Source: Nesterenkonia halophila
Lineage (GTDB): Bacteria; Actinomycetota; Actinomycetes; Actinomycetales; Micrococcaceae
NCBI RefSeq assembly: GCF_009467795.1
Contig: NZ_WIAX01000006.1
Span: 1-64,000, forward strand
Direction of reading: 5' to 3'
Length of the DNA: 64,000 bases
Shown here one piece after another: positions 49,797 through 57,899 of this stretch. Each line of letters begins with the position of its first letter. Position 1 is the stretch's first letter. Made by a program: the position numbers and the translations under genes. The notes beneath the pieces are model-generated. The model was not told where the DNA came from. It did not search any database and saw only the letters and a program-made list of their open reading frames with translations.

Positions 49797-50774
49797 ATGA
49801 GGGACAGCGAATTCTTCGGCCATGTCACCGCGGTCGCCCCCGGCAAGGTGAACATGAGTCTGCGCGTGGGGCCGCTCCGCGAGGACGGCTACCACGAGGT
49901 CGCGACCCTCTACCTGGCTGTCTCGCTGCAGGAGGAGGCCAGCGTCGTCCCGCGCGACGACGAGGCCATCACGCTGAGCCTCTCCGAACGGTCTGCATTC
50001 ACCTCCGCCCCGCTCGACGACCCTGACGTGGACGACGCGTCCGCTCCCGGAGTGCCGCTGGACGAGCGGAACCTGGCCCATCGGGCGGCGTCGACGCTGC
50101 GCGATCGGCTGGGCCATCGCCGCGGAGTGGACATCACTCTGACCAAGAACGTTCCTGTCGCCGGAGGGATGGGCGGCGGCTCCGCGGACGCGGCGGCCAC
50201 GCTGGTCGCCTGCTCGGCGCTCTGGGAGGCCGGACTGACCAAGGAGCAGCTGGCCGAGATCGGCGCCGAGCTGGGGGCGGACGTGCCCTTCGCCATACTC
50301 GGCGGAGCCGCCGTCGGGCAGGGCGTCGGCGACGAGCTCTCCCCGCTGCTGACTCGCGGCGAGCTGCATCTGGTCATCGTCCCGGCCGCCGCGGGACTGT
50401 CGACGCCTCAGGTCTACCGGCGGCTGGACACGATGCGCGCCGAGTCCGCGGTGGAGGCGGAGGCGCCGCGGCTGGACCCCGACCTGGTGCGCGCACTCTG
50501 CACGACCGATGCAGAGCTGATCGCCACGCTGATGGCCAACGATCTGCAGGCTCCGGCGGTCAGCCTGATCCCCTCGCTGGAGGACATGCTCGACGCCGGG
50601 CTCGTCGACGGCGCGCTGCAGGGGATCGTCTCCGGGTCGGGGCCGACGCTGGTCTTCCTGGCGCGCGACGCCGAGTCGGCCGGTCAGGTCGCCACGCGGC
50701 TGCAGGAGCGCACTTCGGTCTGGGCGATCCCGGTGACCGCTCCGGCGCCGGGGGCGCGGCTGCTGACGACCTGA
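49797..50774 (+). CDS. ispE: 4-(cytidine 5'-diphospho)-2-C-methyl-D-erythritol kinase
   Basis: IspE, 325 aa, a GHMP kinase that phosphorylates CDP-methylerythritol in the MEP pathway to isoprenoids, hence to the polyprenyl carriers used by the envelope glycosyltransferases. Visible: the substrate-binding VTAVAPGKVNMSLRVGPLREDGYHEV, the ATP loop VPVAGGMGGGSADAAATLVA, GADVPFAILGGAAVGQGVGD, and the C-terminal QGIVSGSGPTLVFLA. AGGAGG at 49780 supports the ATG, with a fairly long 11-nt spacer. Confidence 0.96.
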   Translation: MRDSEFFGHVTAVAPGKVNMSLRVGPLREDGYHEVATLYLAVSLQEEASVVPRDDEAITLSLSERSAFTSAPLDDPDVDDASAPGVPLDERNLAHRAASTLRDRLGHRRGVDITLTKNVPVAGGMGGGSADAAATLVACSALWEAGLTKEQLAEIGAELGADVPFAILGGAAVGQGVGDELSPLLTRGELHLVIVPAAAGLSTPQVYRRLDTMRAESAVEAEAPRLDPDLVRALCTTDAELIATLMANDLQAPAVSLIPSLEDMLDAGLVDGALQGIVSGSGPTLVFLARDAESAGQVATRLQERTSVWAIPVTAPAPGARLLTT

Positions 50775-50850
50775 TCCAGCGGAGCGGGCGCGGCGAGTCG
50801 CCGTCGTCTCGTCCGGGGCCGCTGATTCTCCCTGAGCCCGCGCGGTTCAA

Positions 50851-50856
50851 TACCCT
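50851..50856 (+). promoter_or_regulatory. -10 box TACCCT of the ABC-F gene (leaderless)
   Basis: TACCCT ends 7 nt before ATG 50864. Confidence 0.55.
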
Positions 50857-50863
50857 GGAGCCC

Positions 50864-52801
50864 ATGGCGCATCTCCTCGGAGCCGAAGGGCTCACCCTGA
50901 CGTTCGGCACCCGCACCATCCTCGACGGACTGACCATCGGCATCGACGCCGGCGACCGCATCGGCATCGTCGGACGCAACGGCGACGGCAAGTCGACGCT
51001 GATGCGTCTGCTGGCCGGCCGAGCCCAGGCCGACGACGGCCGGGTCACCTGGCGCGGCGGCGTCGACGTGGGCTTCCTGGACCAGTCCGACGTCCTCGAC
51101 GGCGACGACTCCATCCGACGGGCGGTGGTCGGCGAGATGGCCGACTACGAGTGGGCCTCCAGCCCGATGCTGCGCGATGTGGCCGACGGTCTGCTCGGCG
51201 GCCTCGACTGGGATCAGCCGGTCGGCGCGCTCTCCGGCGGCCAGCGGCGTCGCGTGGCGCTGGCGAAGCTGCTGATGGGCGAGCACGACGTGCTGATGCT
51301 CGACGAGCCGACCAACCACCTCGACGTCGAGGGCGTGGCCTGGCTGGCCGACCACCTGAAGAAGCGCTGGAAGGCCGACGAGGGCGCGTTCCTGGTGGTC
51401 ACCCACGATCGCTGGTTCCTCGACGAGATCTGCACCACCACCTGGGAGGTCCACGATGCGACGGTGGACACCTACGAGGGCGGCTACGCGGCCTACACGC
51501 TGGCCCGCGCCGAGCGGGATCGGGCCGCGGCGGTCGAGGAGCAGAAGCGTCAGCAGCTGGTGAAGAAGGAGCTCGCCTGGCTGCGCCGCGGCGCTCCGGC
51601 GCGCACCTCGAAGCCCAAGTTCCGCGTGGACGCGGCGACTGCGCTGATCAACGACGTCCCCGAGCCGCGGGACACCGTCTCGCTGCGGCGGATGGCCACC
51701 GCCCGGCTGGGCAAGGACGTCCTCGACCTGGAGCACGTCACCCTGCGGCTGCGCGGCGAGGGTGACGAGCCGGCCGTCGCGGACGGTCGGACGCTCTTCG
51801 ACGACGTCACCTTCCGGCTCGGCCCCGGCGAGCGGGTCGGCGTCGTCGGCGTGAACGGCGCCGGCAAGTCGACGCTGCTGCGCCTGCTGGACGGGCAGGT
51901 CACCCCCGACGAGGGCCGGATCAAGCGCGGTCGGACCGTCCAGACCGCGATCCTCTCCCAGGAGGTCGAGGAGCTGCGGGAGAAGGCGCATATGCGCGTC
52001 CACGAGGTGATGACCGAGGAGAAGAACGTCTTCGTCGTCGGCGGCAAGGAGCTCTCCGGCGCGCAGCTGCTCGAGCAGATCGGCTTCAACCGCAAGCGCC
52101 AGTGGACCCCGGTGAGTGACCTCTCCGGCGGCGAGCGGCGGCGGCTGCAGCTGCTGAAGCTGATGACCGGCGAGCCGAACGTGCTGATGCTCGACGAGCC
52201 GACCAACGATCTCGACACCGACACGCTGGCCTCGATGGAGGATCTGCTCGACGACTGGCCCGGCACGCTGGTGGTCGTCAGCCACGACCGCTATCTGCTC
52301 GAGCGCGTCACCGACCATCAGGTCGCGCTGCTCGGCGACGGTTCGGTCCGCCTGCTGCCCGGCGGCGTCGAGCAGTACCTGCGCATCCGGTCGGGCAGGG
52401 AGGCCGCCCCCGGCGAGGCGATCCGCACGTACCGCGGTCAGACCAGCGCCGAGGCCGGCGCGACGGCCTCAGGGCGTGGGTCCGCCGCCGCACCGGCGGG
52501 TTCGGGGGAGTCGACGAGCTCGGCGTCGTCCTCCGACTCCGGGCCCGCCGGCGCGGCCGAGACCCCCGACGGCGCCTCCGCGGCCGAGAAGCGGCAGGCG
52601 CGCAAGCAGATGCAGCGGGTGGAGAAGCAGATGGAGAAGCTCTCCTCCCGGCAGCGCCAGCTGCACGAGGAGATGGCCACCGCCTCCGAGGCCGGCGACG
52701 TCGACCGGCTGCGCACGCTGCAGGCCGAGCTCGACGACGTCGACGCCCAGCTCGGCGAGCTCGAGGAGACCTGGCTGGAGGCCGGCGAACTGGCGGAGTG
52801 A
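50864..52801 (+). CDS. ABC-F family ATPase (Uup/EttA type)
   Basis: Soluble protein of 645 aa with two ABC ATPase domains and no membrane helix. Domain 1: GIVGRNGDGKSTLMRLLAG, signature ALSGGQRRRVALAKLLMG, Walker B VLMLDEPTNHLD. A linker with ERDRAAAVEEQKRQQLVKKELAWLRRGAPARTSKPKFRV is the P-site tRNA-interaction motif type. Domain 2: GVVGVNGAGKSTLLRLLDG, DLSGGERRRLQLLKLM, VLMLDEPTNDLD. A C-terminal acidic linker and a coiled coil (KRQARKQMQRVEKQMEKLSSRQRQL) resemble Uup. ABC-F proteins act on ribosomes. Resistance function is not indicated. Confidence 0.93.
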   Translation: MAHLLGAEGLTLTFGTRTILDGLTIGIDAGDRIGIVGRNGDGKSTLMRLLAGRAQADDGRVTWRGGVDVGFLDQSDVLDGDDSIRRAVVGEMADYEWASSPMLRDVADGLLGGLDWDQPVGALSGGQRRRVALAKLLMGEHDVLMLDEPTNHLDVEGVAWLADHLKKRWKADEGAFLVVTHDRWFLDEICTTTWEVHDATVDTYEGGYAAYTLARAERDRAAAVEEQKRQQLVKKELAWLRRGAPARTSKPKFRVDAATALINDVPEPRDTVSLRRMATARLGKDVLDLEHVTLRLRGEGDEPAVADGRTLFDDVTFRLGPGERVGVVGVNGAGKSTLLRLLDGQVTPDEGRIKRGRTVQTAILSQEVEELREKAHMRVHEVMTEEKNVFVVGGKELSGAQLLEQIGFNRKRQWTPVSDLSGGERRRLQLLKLMTGEPNVLMLDEPTNDLDTDTLASMEDLLDDWPGTLVVVSHDRYLLERVTDHQVALLGDGSVRLLPGGVEQYLRIRSGREAAPGEAIRTYRGQTSAEAGATASGRGSAAAPAGSGESTSSASSSDSGPAGAAETPDGASAAEKRQARKQMQRVEKQMEKLSSRQRQLHEEMATASEAGDVDRLRTLQAELDDVDAQLGELEETWLEAGELAE

Positions 52802-52826
52802 GCTCGCCGCCGCACATTCTGCGGAT

Positions 52827-52844
52827 GATCATGACGCCATGATC
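52827..52844. promoter_or_regulatory. 18-bp inverted repeat GATCATG-ACGC-CATGATC
   Basis: A perfect 7-bp inverted repeat with a 4-nt spacer lies 25 nt after the ABC-F stop and 160 nt before the metallophosphoesterase gene. Its mixed AT/GC makeup is unlike the GC-rich terminator stems here, so an operator is possible. Confidence 0.35.
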
Positions 52845-52920
52845 CGGCGTTTCGTCGACGCTGACCGGAAGGATCCGCCCACGGTGCCCTTCATTCCGAT
52901 GTAGATCCCCCTGACCTGCG

Positions 52921-52942
52921 GTTGGCCGGGAATTCACGCCGA
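52921..52942 (+). promoter_or_regulatory. Possible PHO-box-like direct repeats
   Basis: Two 11-nt units, GTTGGCCGGGA and ATTCACGCCGA, loosely match the GTTCACC-type repeats bound by actinobacterial PhoP. They lie 65-85 nt before a secreted phosphoesterase gene. The first unit matches poorly. Confidence 0.2.
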
Positions 52943-53006
52943 TGCGACAGCCTCGTGCGGGTCCGATGATCACCCACCGGACCACCGCACACGAAGGGAC
53001 GCATCC

Positions 53007-54809
53007 GTGAATCCAACGCGCACTCGAGCACTGCGCACGAGCCTTGGCGCCGCCCTGGCCGGCGTCACGATCCTCGCCGCTCCGGCCGCCGTCGCCGATC
53101 CCGGCGGACAGCCGGGCGGCCCCCATCGCGGCGGCGACTGGAACCAGGAGGCCTTCCGCGGTGACGTGGAGGTCGTCCCCGGCGACGACGCCTCGGCCAC
53201 GACGTTGAGCGGCGTCGTCTTCGACGATGCCGACCGCGACTCCACGCAGGACGCGGGCGAGCGCGGCATCGAGGGAGTGTCGGTCTCGAACGGCCACGAC
53301 GTCGTGACGACGGACGCGGAGGGTCGGTACGAATTGACCGTCGAGCCGGGGATGGACGTCTTCGTCACCCAGCCGCGCGGCTATCAGGTGCCGGTCGACG
53401 AGGATAACGTCGCCCAGTTCTCCTACACGCACATGCCCGAGGGGTCTCCGGGCCTGAAGTACGGCGGGATCGAGCCCACCGGCGCGCTGCCGGAGGCGGT
53501 GAACTTCCCGCTGGCCTCCAGCAAGGCTGCCAAGCACCCGCTGCAGAACTGCGTCATCGGCGGCGACATCCAGCCCTACACTGCCTCCGAGGTCGGCTAC
53601 GCGGCCGCCGGGGCCTTCACGGATCTGGCCGCCCGTGAGGACTACACCTCCTGCGGGGCGCTGTTCATCGGCGACGTCGTCGGCGACGACTTGTCGCTGT
53701 ACTCGGGGGTCCGCGAGCAGACCGCCCGGCTCAACGGCCCGGCACGCTTCCTGCCGGGCAACCACGATCTGGACTTCGACGCCGCGACCCGCGAGCACTC
53801 GGTGGACACCTACCGCTCGGAGTTCGGTGCGCAGTACTACTCCTACGACGTCGGAAAGCTGCACGTGGTGGCGCTGAACTCGATCGAGTACCCCGTCGGC
53901 GACAGCTACAACGGCTCGTTGGGCGACGAGCAGCTGGAGTGGCTGCGCCGGGACATCGCGCAGACGCCCCAGGACCGCACTGTGGTCGTCGCCTCGCACA
54001 TCCCGCTGCTCGACTACGCCGACCAGGACAGCACGAAGCACCAGGTCGACGAGGTCGCCGAGATCCACGAGATCCTCTCCGGCCGGGAGGCGATCGCCCT
54101 GGGCGGCCACACCCACAGCATCGAGAATCTCCGTGTCGGCGACAGCCTCGCGGGCTGGCAGGAGAACTTCGGGGTCGAGGAGCTGCCCTTCACCCACCTG
54201 ACCGCCGGAGCGATCTCCGGCGACTGGTACTCCGGCGAGCTGCTCGACGCCGGCTACCCGGCGGCCGTCCAGCGCGACGGCGGCGTGCCCGGTGTCGTGA
54301 CGCTCGAGGCGCGCGGGGGACAGATCGCCGAGCACTTCACCCAGCGTGGCGACGACGGGTCGAACCAGATGAACATCGGGCTGAACACTCCGTCCTATCG
54401 CGACTGGTTCGACACCTACCGCGACAGCGCCGGCGAGGCGCCCGCTCTGGAGACCGCCGGGACGGTGGCTCAGTCCGACCTCGGCGAGACCTGGCTGAGC
54501 ACGAACTTCTGGATGGGCGGCTCCGGCTCCGAGGTGCAGGTGAGCATCGACGGCGGCCCGGTCCGCAGCGCCGAGCGCACTCAGGCGATGGACGGCGAGG
54601 GCCAGCACGTCGGCGCCGAGTGGTCCGACCCGGAGGCGGTCCAGCAGCAGCTGGTCGACGGCGGCAACGTCGCCGACCGGTCCATGCATCTCTGGCGGCT
54701 GCCGATGCCGGAGGGCCTCGCCGTCGGCGCCCACACCGCCGAAGTGACCGCCGTCGGCGTCGACGGACAGGCGACGACCGAGACCTTCGAGTTCGAGGTC
54801 ACCGAGTGA
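53007..54809 (+). CDS. Secreted calcineurin-like metallophosphoesterase
   Basis: Exported protein of 600 aa. A signal peptide (MNPTRTRALRTSLGAALAGV..AAPAAVADP, cut near 31) is followed by a carboxypeptidase-regulatory-like beta domain (~65-140). The metallophosphoesterase core carries all metal-ligand motifs: VIGGDIQ, FIGDVVGDD, LPGNHDLDF (Asn252), ASHIPL and GGHTHS. A C-terminal beta domain follows (from ~440). The layout matches proteins with calcineurin-like N- and C-terminal extensions. Substrate unknown; surface phosphodiester or nucleotide scavenging is plausible. GTG 53007 is supported by AAGGGA 7 nt upstream. Confidence 0.92.
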   Translation: MNPTRTRALRTSLGAALAGVTILAAPAAVADPGGQPGGPHRGGDWNQEAFRGDVEVVPGDDASATTLSGVVFDDADRDSTQDAGERGIEGVSVSNGHDVVTTDAEGRYELTVEPGMDVFVTQPRGYQVPVDEDNVAQFSYTHMPEGSPGLKYGGIEPTGALPEAVNFPLASSKAAKHPLQNCVIGGDIQPYTASEVGYAAAGAFTDLAAREDYTSCGALFIGDVVGDDLSLYSGVREQTARLNGPARFLPGNHDLDFDAATREHSVDTYRSEFGAQYYSYDVGKLHVVALNSIEYPVGDSYNGSLGDEQLEWLRRDIAQTPQDRTVVVASHIPLLDYADQDSTKHQVDEVAEIHEILSGREAIALGGHTHSIENLRVGDSLAGWQENFGVEELPFTHLTAGAISGDWYSGELLDAGYPAAVQRDGGVPGVVTLEARGGQIAEHFTQRGDDGSNQMNIGLNTPSYRDWFDTYRDSAGEAPALETAGTVAQSDLGETWLSTNFWMGGSGSEVQVSIDGGPVRSAERTQAMDGEGQHVGAEWSDPEAVQQQLVDGGNVADRSMHLWRLPMPEGLAVGAHTAEVTAVGVDGQATTETFEFEVTE

Positions 54810-54835
54810 TGCGACGCTCGTGATCCTCCGCGCAC

Positions 54836-54878
54836 GTCCTGCACCCCGGGGGCCCGCGCGACTCTCGGGGTGCAGGAC
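54836..54878. terminator. Hairpin after the metallophosphoesterase gene
   Basis: Perfect 13-bp stem GTCCTGCACCCCG / CGGGGTGCAGGAC with a 17-nt loop, 27 nt after the stop codon; no T run. Confidence 0.75.
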
Positions 54879-54986
54879 CGCCGCGCCCGACGCCCCGGAA
54901 TCCCCGAGGTGCCCGGCCGCTGCGCGGATGTGAACTCCCCGCGCCTCTCATGCGAAGATGGACTGCATGCGTGCCCGCGCGTGTGG

Positions 54987-55058
54987 TCCGCCCTGGTGTA
55001 ATGGCAGCACGCCAGCCTTTGGAGCTGTGCAGTCTAGGTTCGAGTCCTAGGGGCGGAA
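54987..55058 (+). tRNA. tRNA-Gln (anticodon TTG)
   Basis: A 72-nt cloverleaf. The acceptor stem is TCCGCCC with GGGCGGA plus an A discriminator base. The D arm is TGGTGTAATGGCAGCA. The anticodon loop is CTTTGGA, giving TTG at 55019-55021, and the T arm is CTAGG-TTCGAGT-CCTAG. The U1-A72 pair is typical of tRNA-Gln. No CCA is encoded (ACG follows). It lies 90 nt before glmU, as often in actinobacteria. Confidence 0.95.
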
Positions 55059-55103
55059 CGGCCCCGGCCTCGGCCCCGGGCTCCCGGATCGCCGGGTTCC
55101 CGA

Positions 55104-55109
55104 TAGGAT
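55104..55109 (+). promoter_or_regulatory. -10 box TAGGAT upstream of glmU
   Basis: TAGGAT about 40 nt before the glmU GTG, giving a short leader with the AAGGAG ribosome site. Confidence 0.45.
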
Positions 55110-55148
55110 CGAGGGGTCCTCCGCCCCCGTGTCAAGGAGCATCAGCAC

Positions 55149-56624
55149 GTGCCCACGCTCGAGACTCGCCCCGCCGCCGTGATCGTCCTCGCCGCCGGCG
55201 CCGGAACCCGCATGAAGTCGCGGACGCCGAAGATCCTGCATCGCCTCGGGGGAGTGTCCATGATCGGGCACGCGCTCACCGCCGCCGCCGGCCTGCGGCC
55301 CGAGCACCTGGTCGCCGTCGTGCGCCACCAGCGCGAGACCGTCGCCGAGCACATCAGCTCCTTCGACCCCTCCGTGGTCCTCGCCGACCAGGACGAGGTT
55401 CCCGGCACCGGCCGCGCCGTCGAATGCGGCCTGGAGCAGCTCGCCGCCGACGGCGTCCCCGCCGAGGCCGGCACCGTGGTGGTCACCTACGGCGACGTCC
55501 CGCTGCTGAGCACCGAGATGCTCGCCGAGCTCGTCTCCGCCCACGAGGCCGAGGACAACGCCGTCACCGTGCTGACCACGGTGCTGGACGACGCCGGCGC
55601 CTACGGCCGGGTGCTGCGCGCCGAGGACGGCTCGGTCACCGGCATCGTCGAGTACAAGGACGCCACCGATGAGCAGCGTGCCGTCCGCGAGATCAACTCC
55701 GGGATCTACGCCTTCGACGCCGCAGTGCTGGCTCGGGCGCTGGCGCAGGTCTCCACCGACAACGTCCAGGGCGAGAAGTACCTGACCGATGTGCTCTCGC
55801 TGGCCCGGGCCGAGGGCGGCCGCGTCGCCGCCGTCGTCACCGAGGATCGCTGGCAGGTCGAAGGTGCCAACGACCGCGTCCAGCTGCAGGCCCTGGGCGC
55901 GGAGCTGAACCGCCGCACCGTCGAGGCGCATATGCGCGGCGGCACCACTGTCGTCGACCCGGCGACCACCTGGATCGACGCCACCGTCACCCTGGACGAG
56001 GACACCACAGTGCTGCCGGGCACCCAGCTGCACGGCACGACGCGCATCGGCCGCGACGCCGTCGTCGGGCCGGACACCACGCTGACCGACGTCACCGTCG
56101 GCGAGGGCGCGGCGGTCACCCGCACTCACGGCGAGGGCGCGGAGATCGGCGACGGCGCGCGCGTCGGCCCCTTCACCTACCTCCGCCGGGGCACCCGGCT
56201 CGGCGAGACCGGCACGATCGGTGCGTTCTACGAGACGAAGAACGTCGAGATCGGCCGCGGTGCGAAGCTCTCCCACCTCGGCTACGCCGGGGATGCGGTC
56301 ATCGGCGAGCACACCAACATCGGCTGCGGCAACATCACCGCCAACTACGACGGCGAGACGAAGCACCGCACGGTGATCGGCTCGCATGTGCGCACCAGCT
56401 CGAACACGGTGTTCGTCGCGCCGGTCGACGTCGGCGACGGCGCCTACACCGGAGCCGGTGCGGTGGTCCGCAAGGATGTGCCCGCCGGGGCGCTGGCGCT
56501 GTCGGTGGCCCCGCAGCGCAACGCCGACGGCTGGGTGGAGCGCAGGCGTCCGGACAGCGGATCGGCCGAGGCGGCCCGTCGTGCGGCGGGGTCCTCGCAC
56601 GAGCCGACGGATGCGGCGGAGTAG
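55149..56624 (+). CDS. glmU: Bifunctional UDP-GlcNAc pyrophosphorylase / GlcN-1-P acetyltransferase
   Basis: GlmU, 491 aa, makes UDP-GlcNAc, the precursor of peptidoglycan and surface glycans. The N-terminal uridyltransferase has VLAAGAGTRMKSRTPKILH, ADQDEVPGTGRAVECGL, VVTYGDVPLLS and EINSGIYAFD. The C-terminal left-handed beta-helix acetyltransferase has THGEGAEIGDGARVGPFTYLRRGT, YETKNVEIGRGAKLSHLGYAGDA, NIGCGNITANYDGETKHRTVIG, with the catalytic His and Lys regions. The C-terminus is a short variable Ala/Arg-rich tail. GTG start with AAGGAG. prs follows, as in mycobacteria. Confidence 0.97.
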   Translation: MPTLETRPAAVIVLAAGAGTRMKSRTPKILHRLGGVSMIGHALTAAAGLRPEHLVAVVRHQRETVAEHISSFDPSVVLADQDEVPGTGRAVECGLEQLAADGVPAEAGTVVVTYGDVPLLSTEMLAELVSAHEAEDNAVTVLTTVLDDAGAYGRVLRAEDGSVTGIVEYKDATDEQRAVREINSGIYAFDAAVLARALAQVSTDNVQGEKYLTDVLSLARAEGGRVAAVVTEDRWQVEGANDRVQLQALGAELNRRTVEAHMRGGTTVVDPATTWIDATVTLDEDTTVLPGTQLHGTTRIGRDAVVGPDTTLTDVTVGEGAAVTRTHGEGAEIGDGARVGPFTYLRRGTRLGETGTIGAFYETKNVEIGRGAKLSHLGYAGDAVIGEHTNIGCGNITANYDGETKHRTVIGSHVRTSSNTVFVAPVDVGDGAYTGAGAVVRKDVPAGALALSVAPQRNADGWVERRRPDSGSAEAARRAAGSSHEPTDAAE

Positions 56625-56627
56625 AGT
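56622..56627 (+). promoter_or_regulatory. -10 box TAGAGT overlapping the glmU stop codon
   Basis: The TAG of TAGAGT is the glmU stop codon (56622-56624). It lies 45 nt before the prs ATG and would give prs its own short-leader transcript. Confidence 0.4.
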
Positions 56628-56672
56628 CGAGACAGCAGCCAGGGAAGCGACCGGAGAGAAGGAATAACAGGC

Positions 56673-57653
56673 ATGGACGAGATCAGGCTGAGCGGGGAGA
56701 AGACCCTCGTCGTGGCATCCGGACGGGCGCACCCCGAGCTGGCGGACGAGATCGCCGCCGAGCTGGGGACCGAGCTGCTTCCGATGAGCGCCTACGAGTT
56801 CGCCAACGGCGAGCTCTACGTGCGCTCTGCGGAGTCTGTGCGCGGCAAGGACGTGTTCCTGCTGCAGTCGCACCCGTACCCGCTGAACAACTGGCTCATG
56901 GAGCAGCTCATCATGATCGACTCCATGAAGCGTGCCTCGGCCAAGCGCATCACCGTGGTCTCGCCGTTCTACCCGTATGCACGCCAGGACAAGAAGGGGC
57001 GCGGGCGTGAGCCGATCTCGGCGCGTCTGGTCTCCGACCTGTACAAGACCTCAGGCGCCGACCGGATCATGTCGGTCGACCTGCACACCGCACAGATCCA
57101 GGGCTTCTTCGACGGACCGGTCGACCACCTCTTCGCCGTCCCGCTGCTGGCCGACCACATCAAGGCCCAGGTCGCCGGCGACGCGGTCACCGTGGTCTCG
57201 CCGGACACCGGCCGCGTGCGCGTCGCCGAGCAGTGGGCCGAGCGGCTCGGCGGGGCGCCGCTGGCCTTCGTGCACAAGACCCGCGACCTGACCCAGCCGA
57301 ACATGGCCGAGTCCAAGCAGGTCGTCGGCGAGATCGAGGGCCGGACCTGCGTGCTCATCGACGACATGATCGACACCGGCGGCACGATCTCCGGGGCGGT
57401 GAAGGTGCTCAAGGACGCCGGGGCGAAGGACGTCATCATCGCCGCCACCCACGCTGTGCTCTCCGATCCGGCGCCCGAGCGTCTCGAGCAGTCCGGGGCC
57501 CGGGAGGTCGTGGTCACCAACACGCTGCCGATCCCGGACGAGAAGCGCTTCAGCAACCTCACGGTGCTCTCCATCGCCCCGATCCTCGCGCGGGCGATCC
57601 GCGAGGTCTTCGAGGACGGCTCGGTGACCTCGCTCTTCGAGGGCAACGCCTGA
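56673..57653 (+). CDS. prs: Ribose-phosphate pyrophosphokinase
   Basis: PRPP synthetase, 326 aa, which makes PRPP from ribose-5-P and ATP for purine, pyrimidine, His, Trp and NAD synthesis (and, in actinobacteria, decaprenyl-phosphoarabinose). Class I features: the ATP-binding region FANGELYVR..RGKDVFLLQS, the flexible loop SPFYPYARQDKKGRGREPISARL, the metal-binding SVDLHTAQIQGFFDGPVDHLF, and the PRPP loop CVLIDDMIDTGGTISGAVKVL. GGAGAGAAGGAA precedes the ATG. Followed by a very strong terminator. Confidence 0.98.
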   Translation: MDEIRLSGEKTLVVASGRAHPELADEIAAELGTELLPMSAYEFANGELYVRSAESVRGKDVFLLQSHPYPLNNWLMEQLIMIDSMKRASAKRITVVSPFYPYARQDKKGRGREPISARLVSDLYKTSGADRIMSVDLHTAQIQGFFDGPVDHLFAVPLLADHIKAQVAGDAVTVVSPDTGRVRVAEQWAERLGGAPLAFVHKTRDLTQPNMAESKQVVGEIEGRTCVLIDDMIDTGGTISGAVKVLKDAGAKDVIIAATHAVLSDPAPERLEQSGAREVVVTNTLPIPDEKRFSNLTVLSIAPILARAIREVFEDGSVTSLFEGNA

Positions 57654-57705
57654 GCTGACCCCGCAGGCGGCGGCGACGCCGCCGATCCTCCTCCTCGGGG
57701 AACCA

Positions 57706-57758
57706 CAGGACTGCGGCCGACCGCCTCGCACAGATCGAGGCGGTCGGCCGCAGTCCTG
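57706..57758 (+). terminator. Very strong hairpin terminator after prs
   Basis: A perfect 23-bp stem (57706-57728 with 57736-57758) with a 7-nt loop CACAGAT, starting 53 nt after the prs stop. The longest uninterrupted inverted repeat I found in the window. Little T tail follows. Confidence 0.85.
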
Positions 57759-57801
57759 CCTCGTCCCGCCACCTCGCCGCGGTGTGATGTCCTGCTCGTG
57801 C

Positions 57802-57875
57802 GTCGGGAGAAATAACCCGGTGCCGCGCACCCTTGAAACTCCCGACAGATCACCCGCGATGCCTGCGGGCATCGC
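57802..57875 (+). promoter_or_regulatory. Inverted repeats upstream of the alcohol dehydrogenase gene
   Basis: GTCGGGAG (57802-57809) and CTCCCGAC (57839-57846) form an inverted repeat around an AT-richer stretch with TTGAAA. Immediately after, GCGATGCC-TGCG-GGCATCGC (57856-57875) is an 8-bp hairpin ending 24 nt before the ATG. Together they suggest regulated transcription or leader structure; no -10 box is clear. Confidence 0.4.
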
Positions 57876-57899
57876 CACGAGCAGCGAGGAGATGCCGCG

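Noticed and set aside
50864-52801. ABC-F gene as an antibiotic resistance determinant
   Set aside because: Uup/EttA-like linker and coiled coil, housekeeping context and a leaderless housekeeping promoter; nothing indicates a resistance subtype.
52476-52904. Plus-strand frame covering the end of the ABC-F gene and the following gap
   Set aside because: Out of frame with the coiled-coil region of the ABC-F protein and made of low-complexity residues.
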